The position numbers were made by a program, and so were the translations under genes. 24,164 nucleotides of DNA from an uncultured Collinsella sp. (GTDB lineage Bacteria > Actinomycetota > Coriobacteriia > Coriobacteriales > Coriobacteriaceae). This document shows, piece by piece, positions 8,792 to 15,347 of this stretch; positions within the stretch are counted from its first letter, which is position 1; every line of letters begins with the position of its first letter. The notes beneath the pieces are model-generated. The model worked only from the letters and a program-made list of their open reading frames with translations. It was not told where the DNA came from and searched no databases. Where the stretch lies: NCBI GenBank assembly GCA_900544875.1, contig UQWS01000029.1, forward strand, positions 1-24,164. The letters are read 5' to 3'.

Positions 8792-10022
8792 TTGGGAAAG
8801 GCGTTCCATGTCACAAGTTACTAACACCTCGTTTATAACGACGGTTTCATCAAACGCCATGGCCGTGGTGGAATATCTGTCCAAAAGCATGATGTCGGCG
8901 CTGCCCTTTATTGTCTGCGCGGCGTTGTTCCGCACCGTCGCCGTCATTATGGGCGAAGGCATGCTGGGCCTGTGGTCTGCCGATTCCGAAATCTATCGCC
9001 TGTTCTACAGTTGGCTCTATAACGCCGGCTACTACTTTTTGCCCATCTATCTTGGTTGGGCGGCCGCCCGCCAGCTCGGTTGCTCGGAGCAGCTGGGCAT
9101 GATGCTGGGCGGCGTATTGATTGCGCCCGATCTGCTTAAGCTCGTCGATGCCGCATCGACGACGGGGGCATCGATGACTTCCGTGTATGGTCTGCTTCCC
9201 GCGCCGGTCAACGATTACACGACGACTGTTATCCCGGTCCTCATCTCGGTGCCCGTGCTATGGCGAGTGGAGTGTTTCTTTTCGCGCGTTATCCCTAAGG
9301 CCGTGGCGTTTTCGTTCGTTCCGTTTGCGACCATGCTCGTCATGGTTCCGGTTTCCCTGTGCATTACGGCGCCGGCGGGCAGCTATCTGGGCATGCTGTT
9401 GGGCCAGCTTATGTTTATGCTTGGCAATTCCGGTGGCATCGTGTCGCTGCTCACGCTCATGGGGCTTGCCGCGGGCTGGGAGTTCCTAAAGATCGCCGGC
9501 GTCAGCAACGTTGTCCTATCGCTTGCCTATGCGCAGTTTATGAGTGTGGGAACGGATTCGTGCATCTTGATCGCCGCGACGATGGCAACGTTCGCCGTTT
9601 GGGGCATGCCCTTTGGCGCGTCGCTTCGCGTTGCGGATAAGGACGAGAAGGCGCTCATGCTGGGCTATTCGATCTCGGGTGTTCTTGGCGGCGTAAGCGA
9701 GCCGGCGCTGTACGGTTGCGGCTTTAAATATGGCAGGTGCCTGACGTGCATGGCCATTGGCGGCGCCGTCGGAGGCCTTGTTGCGGCCGTGGGCCACGTT
9801 ACGGCCTATACCATCGGCATGACGAATGTCCTCATGGTCATTGGCTTTGTCACAGGTGGTTTTTCGAACCTGCTGTGGTGCTGCGTTGCCGGCGGCACGG
9901 CTTTTGTGGTGTCTGCGGCGCTGAGCTACTGCTTTGGCGTGGTGCCGGCGAAGGGGCAGGCGACGGGGGACGGAGCCGATTCGCCCGAAACCTCGAAGAG
10001 CGTGGCCGAGGCAAGCGCATAA
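8784..10022 (+). CDS. orphan PTS EIIC membrane protein, glucose superfamily (beta-glucoside-like)
   Basis: A roughly 412-residue polytopic membrane protein with about ten hydrophobic segments. The GVSEPALYGCGFKYGR stretch near residue 310 is the conserved substrate-site motif of EIIC proteins of the BglF/SacP type (usually G-[IV]-[ST]-E-P-A-[IL]-[FY]-G). No EIIB or EIIA domain is fused and none is encoded next to it, so it needs partner domains from elsewhere or has lost PTS coupling. It ends in a short Ser/Ala-rich polar tail. ATG 8784 has AAGGGG 8 bases upstream; ATG 8808 with GAAAGG is also possible. The longer frame back to 8508 overlaps accDA and is rejected. The sugar is unknown. Confidence 0.8.
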   Translation: MSHWERRSMSQVTNTSFITTVSSNAMAVVEYLSKSMMSALPFIVCAALFRTVAVIMGEGMLGLWSADSEIYRLFYSWLYNAGYYFLPIYLGWAAARQLGCSEQLGMMLGGVLIAPDLLKLVDAASTTGASMTSVYGLLPAPVNDYTTTVIPVLISVPVLWRVECFFSRVIPKAVAFSFVPFATMLVMVPVSLCITAPAGSYLGMLLGQLMFMLGNSGGIVSLLTLMGLAAGWEFLKIAGVSNVVLSLAYAQFMSVGTDSCILIAATMATFAVWGMPFGASLRVADKDEKALMLGYSISGVLGGVSEPALYGCGFKYGRCLTCMAIGGAVGGLVAAVGHVTAYTIGMTNVLMVIGFVTGGFSNLLWCCVAGGTAFVVSAALSYCFGVVPAKGQATGDGADSPETSKSVAEASA

Positions 10023-10029
10023 AACGATC

Positions 10030-10058
10030 GACAAAGGGGCAGTCCCGCATGTCATATT
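10030..10058. repeat. short semi-palindromic repeat, copy 2
   Basis: GACAAAGGGGCAGTCC, then GCATGTCA after one extra C, repeats the element at 8763-8791. The palindromic ends are degraded here (TCGAC and GTCATA). It lies 8 bases after the EIIC stop and immediately before a terminator. The ATG in this copy opens only a spurious short frame through the terminator. Confidence 0.6.
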
Positions 10059-10060
10059 CC

Positions 10061-10093
10061 AAGGCCGCGGCCCGTGTGGGCTGCGGCCTTTTT
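10061..10093 (+). terminator. strong Rho-independent terminator after the EIIC gene
   Basis: AAGGCCGC pairs with GCGGCCTT, with an inner GCCC-GTGT-GGGC stem, followed directly by a T run. It ends the fatty acid/EIIC transcript before the cation transporter gene. Confidence 0.9.
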
Positions 10094-10120
10094 GTATCTG
10101 GGGGACAAAGTGGCTACACT
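10092..10120 (+). promoter_or_regulatory. candidate sigma-70-type promoter of the cation transporter gene
   Basis: TTGTAT at 10092-10097 and TACACT at 10115-10120 are 17 bases apart, downstream of the terminator stem. A start near 10127 would give a leader of about 40 bases. Assignment is by consensus only. Confidence 0.4.
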
Positions 10121-10166
10121 ACAATCCGTTTGAGCAATAGATATATAGGTAGTACCGTGGGGACTG

Positions 10167-11327
10167 ATGAGGATGGTCGAGTGGATTGTTCGTCGTGCGC
10201 AGGGCGACCGTGCGCGCGTGGGAACGTTGACGGGCATAGTGTGTATTCTCGCCAATGTTGCGCTTTGCGCTGCGAAGGGTGCAATTGGCGTGCTGTCGGG
10301 ATCGGTTTCGATTGTGGCGGACGCCATGAACAACCTGTCCGATGCCAGCTCGAACATCGTGAGCGTGCTTGGCTTTAAGCTGGCGGGCAAGCCGGCCGAC
10401 CCCGAGCATCCTTACGGACATGGCCGCTACGAGTATCTCTCGGGTCTGGTCGTGGCGGCGCTCGTGCTGCTGATTGGCGTTGAGCTGGTGAAGTCCTCGG
10501 TTGAGCGCATCATCCACCCCGAACCTGTCGAGTTCTCGCTTGCCCTGGTGGCAGTCTTGGTGCTTTCGATGATTGTTAAGCTCTGGATGGCGGCCCTCAA
10601 CCAAAAGCTCGGCGATCGCATTGAGTCCGAGACGTTGCATGCGACCGCTCAGGACTCAAAGAACGATGTCCTAGCTACGGGTGCCGTGCTGGCGTGCGCA
10701 ATTGTTTCGCAGGTGACGCACATCAATCTTGACGCATGGGTCGGCCTTGCCGTTGGCGCCTATATCGGCTGGAGCGGCTTTGAGCTCATCCAGGATACGG
10801 TGAGCCCGCTTTTGGGCCAGGCACCCGATCCAAAGCTGGTCAAGCACATTCGAGACAAGATCATGAGCTACCCCGGCGTTTTGGGCGTTCACGATTTGAT
10901 GGTTCACGACTACGGCCCGGGCAGGAAGTTCGCAAGCGCTCACGCCGAGATGGCAGCCGAGGCCAGCCCGCTGGAAAGTCACGACACGCTCGATAACATC
11001 GAGCAGTCGTTTAGGGTCGAAGACGGCATGATCGTCACGCTCCATTACGATCCCATCGTGACCGACGATCCAAAGGTGGCGAGCATGCGTCTGCGCATCA
11101 ACGCTATGGCTCAAGAGATTGATAGCCGCCTCTCGATCCACGACCTACGCTGTGTTCCGGGCCCCACGCATACCAACGTGATCTTTGACTGCGTACGTCC
11201 CTCGGATTTGGCGATGAGCGCCGAGGACCTGAAGCGCGCGCTGGCGAAACGGGTCGAATCGGAATATCCCAAGTCGGTCGCCAAGATCACGATCGACGAA
11301 GACTACGTAGGCCATACCCACGAGTAG
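10167..11327 (+). CDS. cation diffusion facilitator, probable Mn2+ exporter
   Basis: A 386-residue CDF-family antiporter. Six membrane segments (about 20-205) are followed by a cytosolic dimerisation domain and a long C-terminal extension. The metal site in TM2 reads Asp52-x3-Asn56 (in ADAMNNLSD) and in TM5 Asp163-x3-Asp167 (in QDSKNDVL). Zinc-type CDFs usually have His at the first TM5 position; Asp there is the pattern described for manganese transporters, so Mn2+ (perhaps Fe2+) export is inferred. HPYGHGRYEYLS between TM2 and TM3 is a family signature. ATG 10167 or ATG 10173 may be the start; GGGGA at 10159-10163 suits the second better. The roughly 90 residues beyond the usual cytosolic domain look like a second copy of a related fold and are unassigned. 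Confidence 0.88.
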   Translation: MRMVEWIVRRAQGDRARVGTLTGIVCILANVALCAAKGAIGVLSGSVSIVADAMNNLSDASSNIVSVLGFKLAGKPADPEHPYGHGRYEYLSGLVVAALVLLIGVELVKSSVERIIHPEPVEFSLALVAVLVLSMIVKLWMAALNQKLGDRIESETLHATAQDSKNDVLATGAVLACAIVSQVTHINLDAWVGLAVGAYIGWSGFELIQDTVSPLLGQAPDPKLVKHIRDKIMSYPGVLGVHDLMVHDYGPGRKFASAHAEMAAEASPLESHDTLDNIEQSFRVEDGMIVTLHYDPIVTDDPKVASMRLRINAMAQEIDSRLSIHDLRCVPGPTHTNVIFDCVRPSDLAMSAEDLKRALAKRVESEYPKSVAKITIDEDYVGHTHE

Positions 11328-11366
11328 GGCTGTGCCAGCAAAGCAAGTTATACAGAAGGGGAGAGC

Positions 11367-11993
11367 ATGAAGCGTCTATATCTACTCCGCCACGGTCAGA
11401 CAGAATTCAACGTTAAAAAGCTCGTCCAGGGCCGCTGCGATTCTCCGTTGACCGATCTGGGCCGCAAGCAAGCGGGAATGGCAGCCGCATGGCTCAAAGC
11501 CCACGGCGTCGTCCCCGACAAAGTGGTCTCTTCGCCCTTAGGCCGAGCCATGGACACGGCTCAGCTCGTCGCATGCGAGCTCCTCGGCCCGGACACAGCA
11601 GTCGAGCCCTGCGAAGGCATCATCGAGCGCAGCTACGGCACCTTCGAAGAAGGCCCCCACGACGCCCTACCCACCGACGTCTGGGACCCCGGCGAGGACC
11701 TGATCCCATTTGGCGGAGAAGGAAGCCATGCCCTGCAGGAGCGCATGGTGGGCACCCTCACCAATCTCATGGGCGCCGAGGGCATCGAAACCCTCCTAGC
11801 AGTAAGCCACGGCAGCGCCAGCCGCCAATTCATCAAGGCTGCAGCCCCAGAGGGCTTCGAGCTCCCAACAAAACTCCCCAACTGCGCCATTATGATTTTC
11901 GATTTTGATGAGGCGGAGCCACAAGTAGAGGGCGAGCCAATGCAATGCAAGTTCACCCTCCAGCAAATAGTGGACCCCCAACAAAGTCATTAG
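11367..11993 (+). CDS. histidine phosphatase family protein (phosphoglycerate mutase-like)
   Basis: A 208-residue protein with the RHG catalytic motif at the N-terminus (LLRHGQTEFN, nucleophile His9), the conserved Arg in SSPLGRAMDTA, a catalytic acid region around IIERSYGTFEEG, and the second His in AVSHGSASRQF. It removes or transfers phosphate through a phosphohistidine. Families of this size include cofactor-dependent mutases, alpha-ribazole phosphatases and broad phosphatases; the substrate cannot be told from sequence. GAAGGGGAG gives a strong binding site for ATG 11367. The gene is richer in A and in CCA/GCA codons than its neighbours towards its 3' end. Confidence 0.9.
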   Translation: MKRLYLLRHGQTEFNVKKLVQGRCDSPLTDLGRKQAGMAAAWLKAHGVVPDKVVSSPLGRAMDTAQLVACELLGPDTAVEPCEGIIERSYGTFEEGPHDALPTDVWDPGEDLIPFGGEGSHALQERMVGTLTNLMGAEGIETLLAVSHGSASRQFIKAAAPEGFELPTKLPNCAIMIFDFDEAEPQVEGEPMQCKFTLQQIVDPQQSH

Positions 11994-12041
11994 CCTGAGC
12001 GAGCAGAGTTAAGCAGACATCAACGTGTCGTCTCCCGAGCA

Positions 12042-12176
12042 CGGCGGAGGGCCGGAGAAATATATTAAGGTCATCGCGAGTTCCGCACGCAAAGGAGAGC
12101 ACTTAATGTGCTCTCCGTCGTGAGCAGGACTGTAGAGCAGCAACCTTAATATGTCTCAGGCCCGCCCCCTCCGCCG
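12042..12176. other. 135-base rod-like inverted repeat, candidate structured RNA
   Basis: The outer arms CGGCGGAGGG (12042-12051) and CCCTCCGCCG (12167-12176) pair perfectly. Inside, GAGA pairs with TCTC, and ATATTAAGG (12062-12070) with CCTTAATAT (12144-12152). Further in, AGTTCC pairs with GGACT, CACG with CGTG, and at the apex GGAGAGCAC and GTGCTCTCC (12094-12116) pair around a TTAAT loop. The whole stretch can form one long bulged hairpin. There is no T run on the right side, so it is not a standard + strand terminator. It could be a small RNA, a processing site or a mobile palindrome; the strand is unknown. No known family was recognised. Confidence 0.55.
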
Positions 12177-12199
12177 CACACTGGGAACGTGCCACGCAC

Positions 12200-12213
12200 T
12201 TTACCTGCGTAAA
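12200..12213. promoter_or_regulatory. operator-like palindrome TTTAC-N4-GTAAA
   Basis: A perfect 14-base palindrome about 47 bases upstream of the conserved promoter-like box before rplC. Its position would suit a transcription factor site. No specific regulator is recognised. Confidence 0.3.
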
Positions 12214-12238
12214 CAATGTGAGTGAAATATGAATCTCG

Positions 12239-12265
12239 ATGGATACGCCCGCAGCCGTGTATACT
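12239..12265 (+). promoter_or_regulatory. promoter-like conserved box upstream of rplC
   Basis: GGATACGCCCG, CAG, then CCGTGTATACT. TATACT (12260-12265) is a good -10 element. The same block with three mismatches occurs at 14104-14130 upstream of rplB. A TGGATA element lies 14 bases before the -10, shorter than the usual 16-18, so it may be a protein site overlapping the -10 and not a true -35. Confidence 0.5.
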
Positions 12266-12448
12266 AAACAGCTGTGTGAAACCAGGGGAGTATTCTGGCT
12301 GGACAAAATGCCTGCTTAATAGGGTTGTCAGGTAGTCCGGACGCAATACAAGGCTGGGGAGCACGTCGTGTAAGTAGTGGTCCTCTAGGGGCGTACGCTC
12401 GGTGGTGTACGCATTGTCCCAAGACCACGCGAGAGTTGGGATCATATC
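12266..12448 (+). promoter_or_regulatory. structured 5' leader of the rplC operon
   Basis: About 180 non-coding bases between the candidate promoter and rplC. The clearest element is a 52-base hairpin at 12377-12428: GTGGTC pairs with GACCAC, GGG with CCC, and GCGTAC with GTACGC around a GCTCGGTGGT loop. A GTCCGGAC palindrome is at 12335-12342, and CCAG/CTGG can pair at 12282-12298. Autogenous control by a ribosomal protein (L4 controls S10-type operons in some bacteria) is a reasonable inference, but no known leader family was recognised. Confidence 0.5.
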
Positions 12449-13069
12449 TTGATCAGCATGATTCTCGGCCGCAAGATTGGCATGACCCAGGTTTGGGACG
12501 AGGACGACAACGTCGTTCCCGTCACGGTCATCCAGGCTGGCCCCTGCGCTGTCTCGCAGGTTAAAACTCAGGCAACCGACGGCTATGACGCCGTCCAGAT
12601 CGGTTTCGGCGACATCAAGGCCAAGAACGTGAACAAGCCCATGGCTGGTCACTTCGCCAAGGCCGGCGTCGAGCCTGTCCGCTTCCTTCGTGAGGTCCGC
12701 GTCGAGAACGGCGAGGAGCACAAGGTCGGCGAGGTCGTCACCGTCGCTGATTTCGCTGATGTCGAGAAGGTCGACGTCATCGGTACCTCCAAGGGTAAGG
12801 GCTTCCAGGGTCGCATCAAGCGCTGGGGTCAGCGCCGCGGTCCTATGACGCATGGTTCTCACTTCCAGCGTCACCCCGGTTCTATCGGTCAGTGCGCCTA
12901 TCCTGCGCGCGTCCTCAAGGGCGTCAAGATGGCCGGTCACATGGGTAACGAGCGCGTTACCGTCAAGAACCTTTCCGTTGTCCGCATCGATGCCGAGCAG
13001 AACCTCATCTTGGTCAAGGGCGCTGTCCCGGGTGCCAAGAATGGTCTCGTCGCCATCCGTATGGCCTAA
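12449..13069 (+). CDS. rplC: 50S ribosomal protein L3
   Basis: 206 residues, a normal length. L3 binds 23S rRNA early in assembly and reaches to the peptidyl transferase centre. The N-terminal LGRKIGMTQVW signature and the central loop with GPMTHGSHF and HPGSIG are present. TTG 12449 is taken as the start because GAGAGTTGGGA lies upstream; ATG 12458 in the same frame has no visible ribosome binding site but would also give a plausible L3 start. In most bacteria rpsJ precedes rplC; it is absent here. rplD follows after 46 bases. Confidence 0.97.
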   Translation: MISMILGRKIGMTQVWDEDDNVVPVTVIQAGPCAVSQVKTQATDGYDAVQIGFGDIKAKNVNKPMAGHFAKAGVEPVRFLREVRVENGEEHKVGEVVTVADFADVEKVDVIGTSKGKGFQGRIKRWGQRRGPMTHGSHFQRHPGSIGQCAYPARVLKGVKMAGHMGNERVTVKNLSVVRIDAEQNLILVKGAVPGAKNGLVAIRMA

Positions 13070-13115
13070 GGGCCCAGCCCATTTAGCCCAGCGTCATACC
13101 AAGGAGAACACTTAA

Positions 13116-13742
13116 ATGGCAAAGTTTGAAGTAAAGAACAGCGAGGGCAAGAAGGTCGCCGAGGCCGAGCTCGCCGCTGAGGTGTACGGCATCGAGCCGA
13201 ACATCCACGTTATGCACCACATCGTCAAGTGCCAGATGGCCTCTTGGCGTCAGGGCACCCAGTCCGCTAAGGGCCGCTCTGAGGTTTCCGGTGGCGGCAA
13301 GAAGCCTTGGCGTCAGAAGGGCACCGGCCGTGCCCGCCAGGGTTCCATCCGTGCTGCCCAGTGGCGTCACGGTGGCGTTGTCTTCGCCCCCAAGCCCCGT
13401 TCCTACGCTAAGCGTATGAACAACAAGGAGGTCAAGCTGGCTATGCGCTCCGCGCTGTCCGCCAAGCTGGCCGATGGCGAGCTCGTGCTCGTCGACGACT
13501 ACGGCTTCGAGAAGCCTTCCACCAAGGCTGCCGTCGCCATGCTCAAGGCTCTCGGCCTTGAGGGCAAGCGTCTGACCATCATCGTTCGCGATGAGGACGT
13601 CAACGCCTACCTGTCGTTCCGCAACATTCCCAAGACGTTCATCATCACTGCCGACGAGGCCAACACCTACGATCTCGTCAACAACAACGCTGTGCTGATG
13701 CCCGCCGACATCGCCGCTCACTTCGGGGAGGTGCTTGCATAA
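13116..13742 (+). CDS. rplD: 50S ribosomal protein L4
   Basis: 208 residues. L4 binds domain I of 23S rRNA, its loop lines the exit tunnel, and in several bacteria it represses its own operon. The extended loop with GGGKKPWRQKGTGRARQG and QWRHGGVVF is conserved. The start has a strong site (AAGGAGA). The stop is directly followed by the rplW start, with no gap. The presence of a structured leader upstream of rplC makes L4 the first candidate for feedback control, which is inference. Confidence 0.97.
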   Translation: MAKFEVKNSEGKKVAEAELAAEVYGIEPNIHVMHHIVKCQMASWRQGTQSAKGRSEVSGGGKKPWRQKGTGRARQGSIRAAQWRHGGVVFAPKPRSYAKRMNNKEVKLAMRSALSAKLADGELVLVDDYGFEKPSTKAAVAMLKALGLEGKRLTIIVRDEDVNAYLSFRNIPKTFIITADEANTYDLVNNNAVLMPADIAAHFGEVLA

Positions 13743-14030
13743 ATGACCGCCCACGAGATCATCATCCGTCCGATCGTGTCCGAGCGTTCCTTCTCCGGCA
13801 TGGAGCTGAACAAGTACACGTTCGAGGTCGCCAAGGATGCTAACAAGTATCAGATCAAGGACGCTGTCGAGGAGATCTTCGGCGTCAAGGTCGTTCGCGT
13901 GAACACCCTGACGGTCAAGCCCAAGACCAAGCGCGTGCGCTATGTCGCCGGCAAGACCCGTTCTTGGAAGAAGGCCATCGTCACGCTGGCCGAGGGCGAC
14001 ACCATCGAGGTCTTTGGCAACCAGGCCTAA
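13743..14030 (+). CDS. rplW: 50S ribosomal protein L23
   Basis: 95 residues. L23 sits at the tunnel exit and docks trigger factor and SRP. The IIRPIVSERS N-terminus and the VNTLTVKPKTKRVRY segment are typical. The start abuts the rplD stop; GGGGAGGTG inside the rplD end serves as ribosome binding site. It is followed by a hairpin and a 179-base gap, not directly by rplB. Confidence 0.97.
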   Translation: MTAHEIIIRPIVSERSFSGMELNKYTFEVAKDANKYQIKDAVEEIFGVKVVRVNTLTVKPKTKRVRYVAGKTRSWKKAIVTLAEGDTIEVFGNQA

Positions 14031-14048
14031 GACTCGCTGCTGTTGAGT

Positions 14049-14092
14049 GAGCTCATGCCTCCCAAAAAGGGGAGGCGGGAGCTCAAGGTTTT
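14049..14092 (+). terminator. terminator or attenuator hairpin between rplW and rplB
   Basis: GAGCTC (14049-14054) pairs with GAGCTC (14079-14084), and GCCTCCC with GGGAGGC, around an AAAAAG loop. AAGGTTTT follows, a short and imperfect T run. It probably gives partial termination and lowers expression of downstream genes from the rplC promoter. Confidence 0.6.
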
Positions 14093-14097
14093 GGGCG

Positions 14098-14130
14098 TAT
14101 AAAATGGACACGCCCGGAACCGTGTATACG
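14098..14130 (+). promoter_or_regulatory. promoter region of rplB with conserved box
   Basis: TATAAA lies at 14098-14103. The block GGACACGCCCG, GAA, CCGTGTATACG (14106-14130) nearly repeats the box upstream of rplC. TATACG at 14125 with TGGACA 14 bases upstream copies the spacing seen there. This supports a second promoter restarting transcription after the hairpin. Confidence 0.5.
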
Positions 14131-14209
14131 TCCGGTGTCATCGCACCCGAGGCAGAACCTCGAATCCCTGTCTGCGATGGCTAACGGATTCCTATTGAAA
14201 GGGATTGTA
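14131..14209 (+). promoter_or_regulatory. structured leader of rplB
   Basis: ATCGCA (14140-14145) can pair with TGCGAT (14173-14178), enclosing a perfect CGAGG-CAGAA-CCTCG hairpin. Nearer the start, ATTCC can pair with the GGGAT of the ribosome binding site, which could hide it. Control of initiation at rplB is inferred from this arrangement only. Confidence 0.4.
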
Positions 14210-15040
14210 ATGGCTGTAAAGCACCTTAAGCCGACCTCCGCTGGTAGGCGTTGGCAGACGATCTCCGACTTCTCCGAGATCACCTGCACCAAGCCCGAGA
14301 AGTCCCTTCTCGAGCCCCTGCCCAAGAAGGCCGGTCGTAACAACAACGGCCGCATCACCACCCGCCACCAGGGCGGCGGCGTGAAGCGTCGTTACCGCGT
14401 GATCGACTTCAAGCGCAACAAGGACGGCGTGCCCGCCAAGGTTGCCACGATCGAGTACGATCCGAACCGTTCCGCTCGCATCGCTCTGCTGCACTACGCT
14501 GACGGTGAGAAGCGCTACATCCTGGCCCCCAAGGGCCTCGAGGTCGGTCAGACCATCATGTCCGGTTCTGACGCCGACATCAAGCCGGGCAACGCTCTGC
14601 CCCTCGCCGACATCCCCGTCGGTACGCTCATCCACGCCGTCGAGTTCCAGCCGGGCAAGGGCGCTGCTATCGCCCGTTCCGCCGGTAACTCCTGCCAGCT
14701 GATGGGTAAGGAAGGCAAGTACGCTATCGTCCGTATGCCTTCCTCCGAGATGCGCCGCATCCTCGTTACCTGCCGCGCCACCGTCGGTGAGGTCGGCAAC
14801 GCCGATCACGCCAACATCGTCATCGGCAAGGCCGGCCGTAAGCGTCACATGAACGTGCGCCCGACCGTCCGTGGTACCGTCATGAACCCTGTCGACCACC
14901 CGCACGGCGGTGGCGAGGGCAAGAACCACACCTCTGGTCGTCCCTCTGTTACCCCCTGGGGTAAGCCGACGAAGGGCCTTCGTACGCGCAAGAAGAAGAA
15001 GGTCTCGAACCAGCACATCATTCGTCGCCGTAAGAAGTAA
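14210..15040 (+). CDS. rplB: 50S ribosomal protein L2
   Basis: 276 residues. L2 supports subunit joining and the peptidyl transferase centre. The conserved DHPHGGGEGKNHTSGR stretch, carrying the key His near residue 230, and the basic C-terminal tail ending RRRKK are present. ATG 14210 has GAAAGGGA upstream; the frame is open further back to 14135, but that part is the leader. rpsS follows after 32 bases. Confidence 0.98.
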   Translation: MAVKHLKPTSAGRRWQTISDFSEITCTKPEKSLLEPLPKKAGRNNNGRITTRHQGGGVKRRYRVIDFKRNKDGVPAKVATIEYDPNRSARIALLHYADGEKRYILAPKGLEVGQTIMSGSDADIKPGNALPLADIPVGTLIHAVEFQPGKGAAIARSAGNSCQLMGKEGKYAIVRMPSSEMRRILVTCRATVGEVGNADHANIVIGKAGRKRHMNVRPTVRGTVMNPVDHPHGGGEGKNHTSGRPSVTPWGKPTKGLRTRKKKKVSNQHIIRRRKK

Positions 15041-15072
15041 TTTCGGATACCGAGTTTTAGGAGAAAGCACTT

Positions 15073-15333
15073 ATGAGCAGAAGTCTCAAAAAGGGCCCGT
15101 TCGTGGAGACTCGCCTTCTCTCGCGTATCACCGCGATGAACGAGGCTGGCAAGAAGGACGTCGTGAAGACCTGGTCCCGCGCGTCCACCATCTTCCCCGA
15201 GATGGTTGGTCACACCATCGCCGTCCACGACGGCCGCAAGCATGTGCCCGTGTATGTTACCGAGTCCATGGTTGGTCACAAGCTCGGCGAGTTCGCGCCG
15301 ACTCGTACGTTCCGTGGCCACAAGGCCAAATAG
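15073..15333 (+). CDS. rpsS: 30S ribosomal protein S19
   Basis: 86 residues, the usual S19 length. It sits in the 30S head next to S13 and contacts tRNA. MSRSLKKGPFV at the N-terminus and HKLGEFAPTRTFRGH at the C-terminus are signatures. A TAGGAGAAAG site precedes the ATG. rplV follows after 14 bases. Confidence 0.98.
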   Translation: MSRSLKKGPFVETRLLSRITAMNEAGKKDVVKTWSRASTIFPEMVGHTIAVHDGRKHVPVYVTESMVGHKLGEFAPTRTFRGHKAK

Positions 15334-15347
15334 GGGGTTAACCGTAA

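Noticed and set aside
10050..10378. Short frame starting at the ATG of repeat copy 2
   Set aside because: It runs through the terminator hairpin and into the transporter gene in another frame, with no motif.
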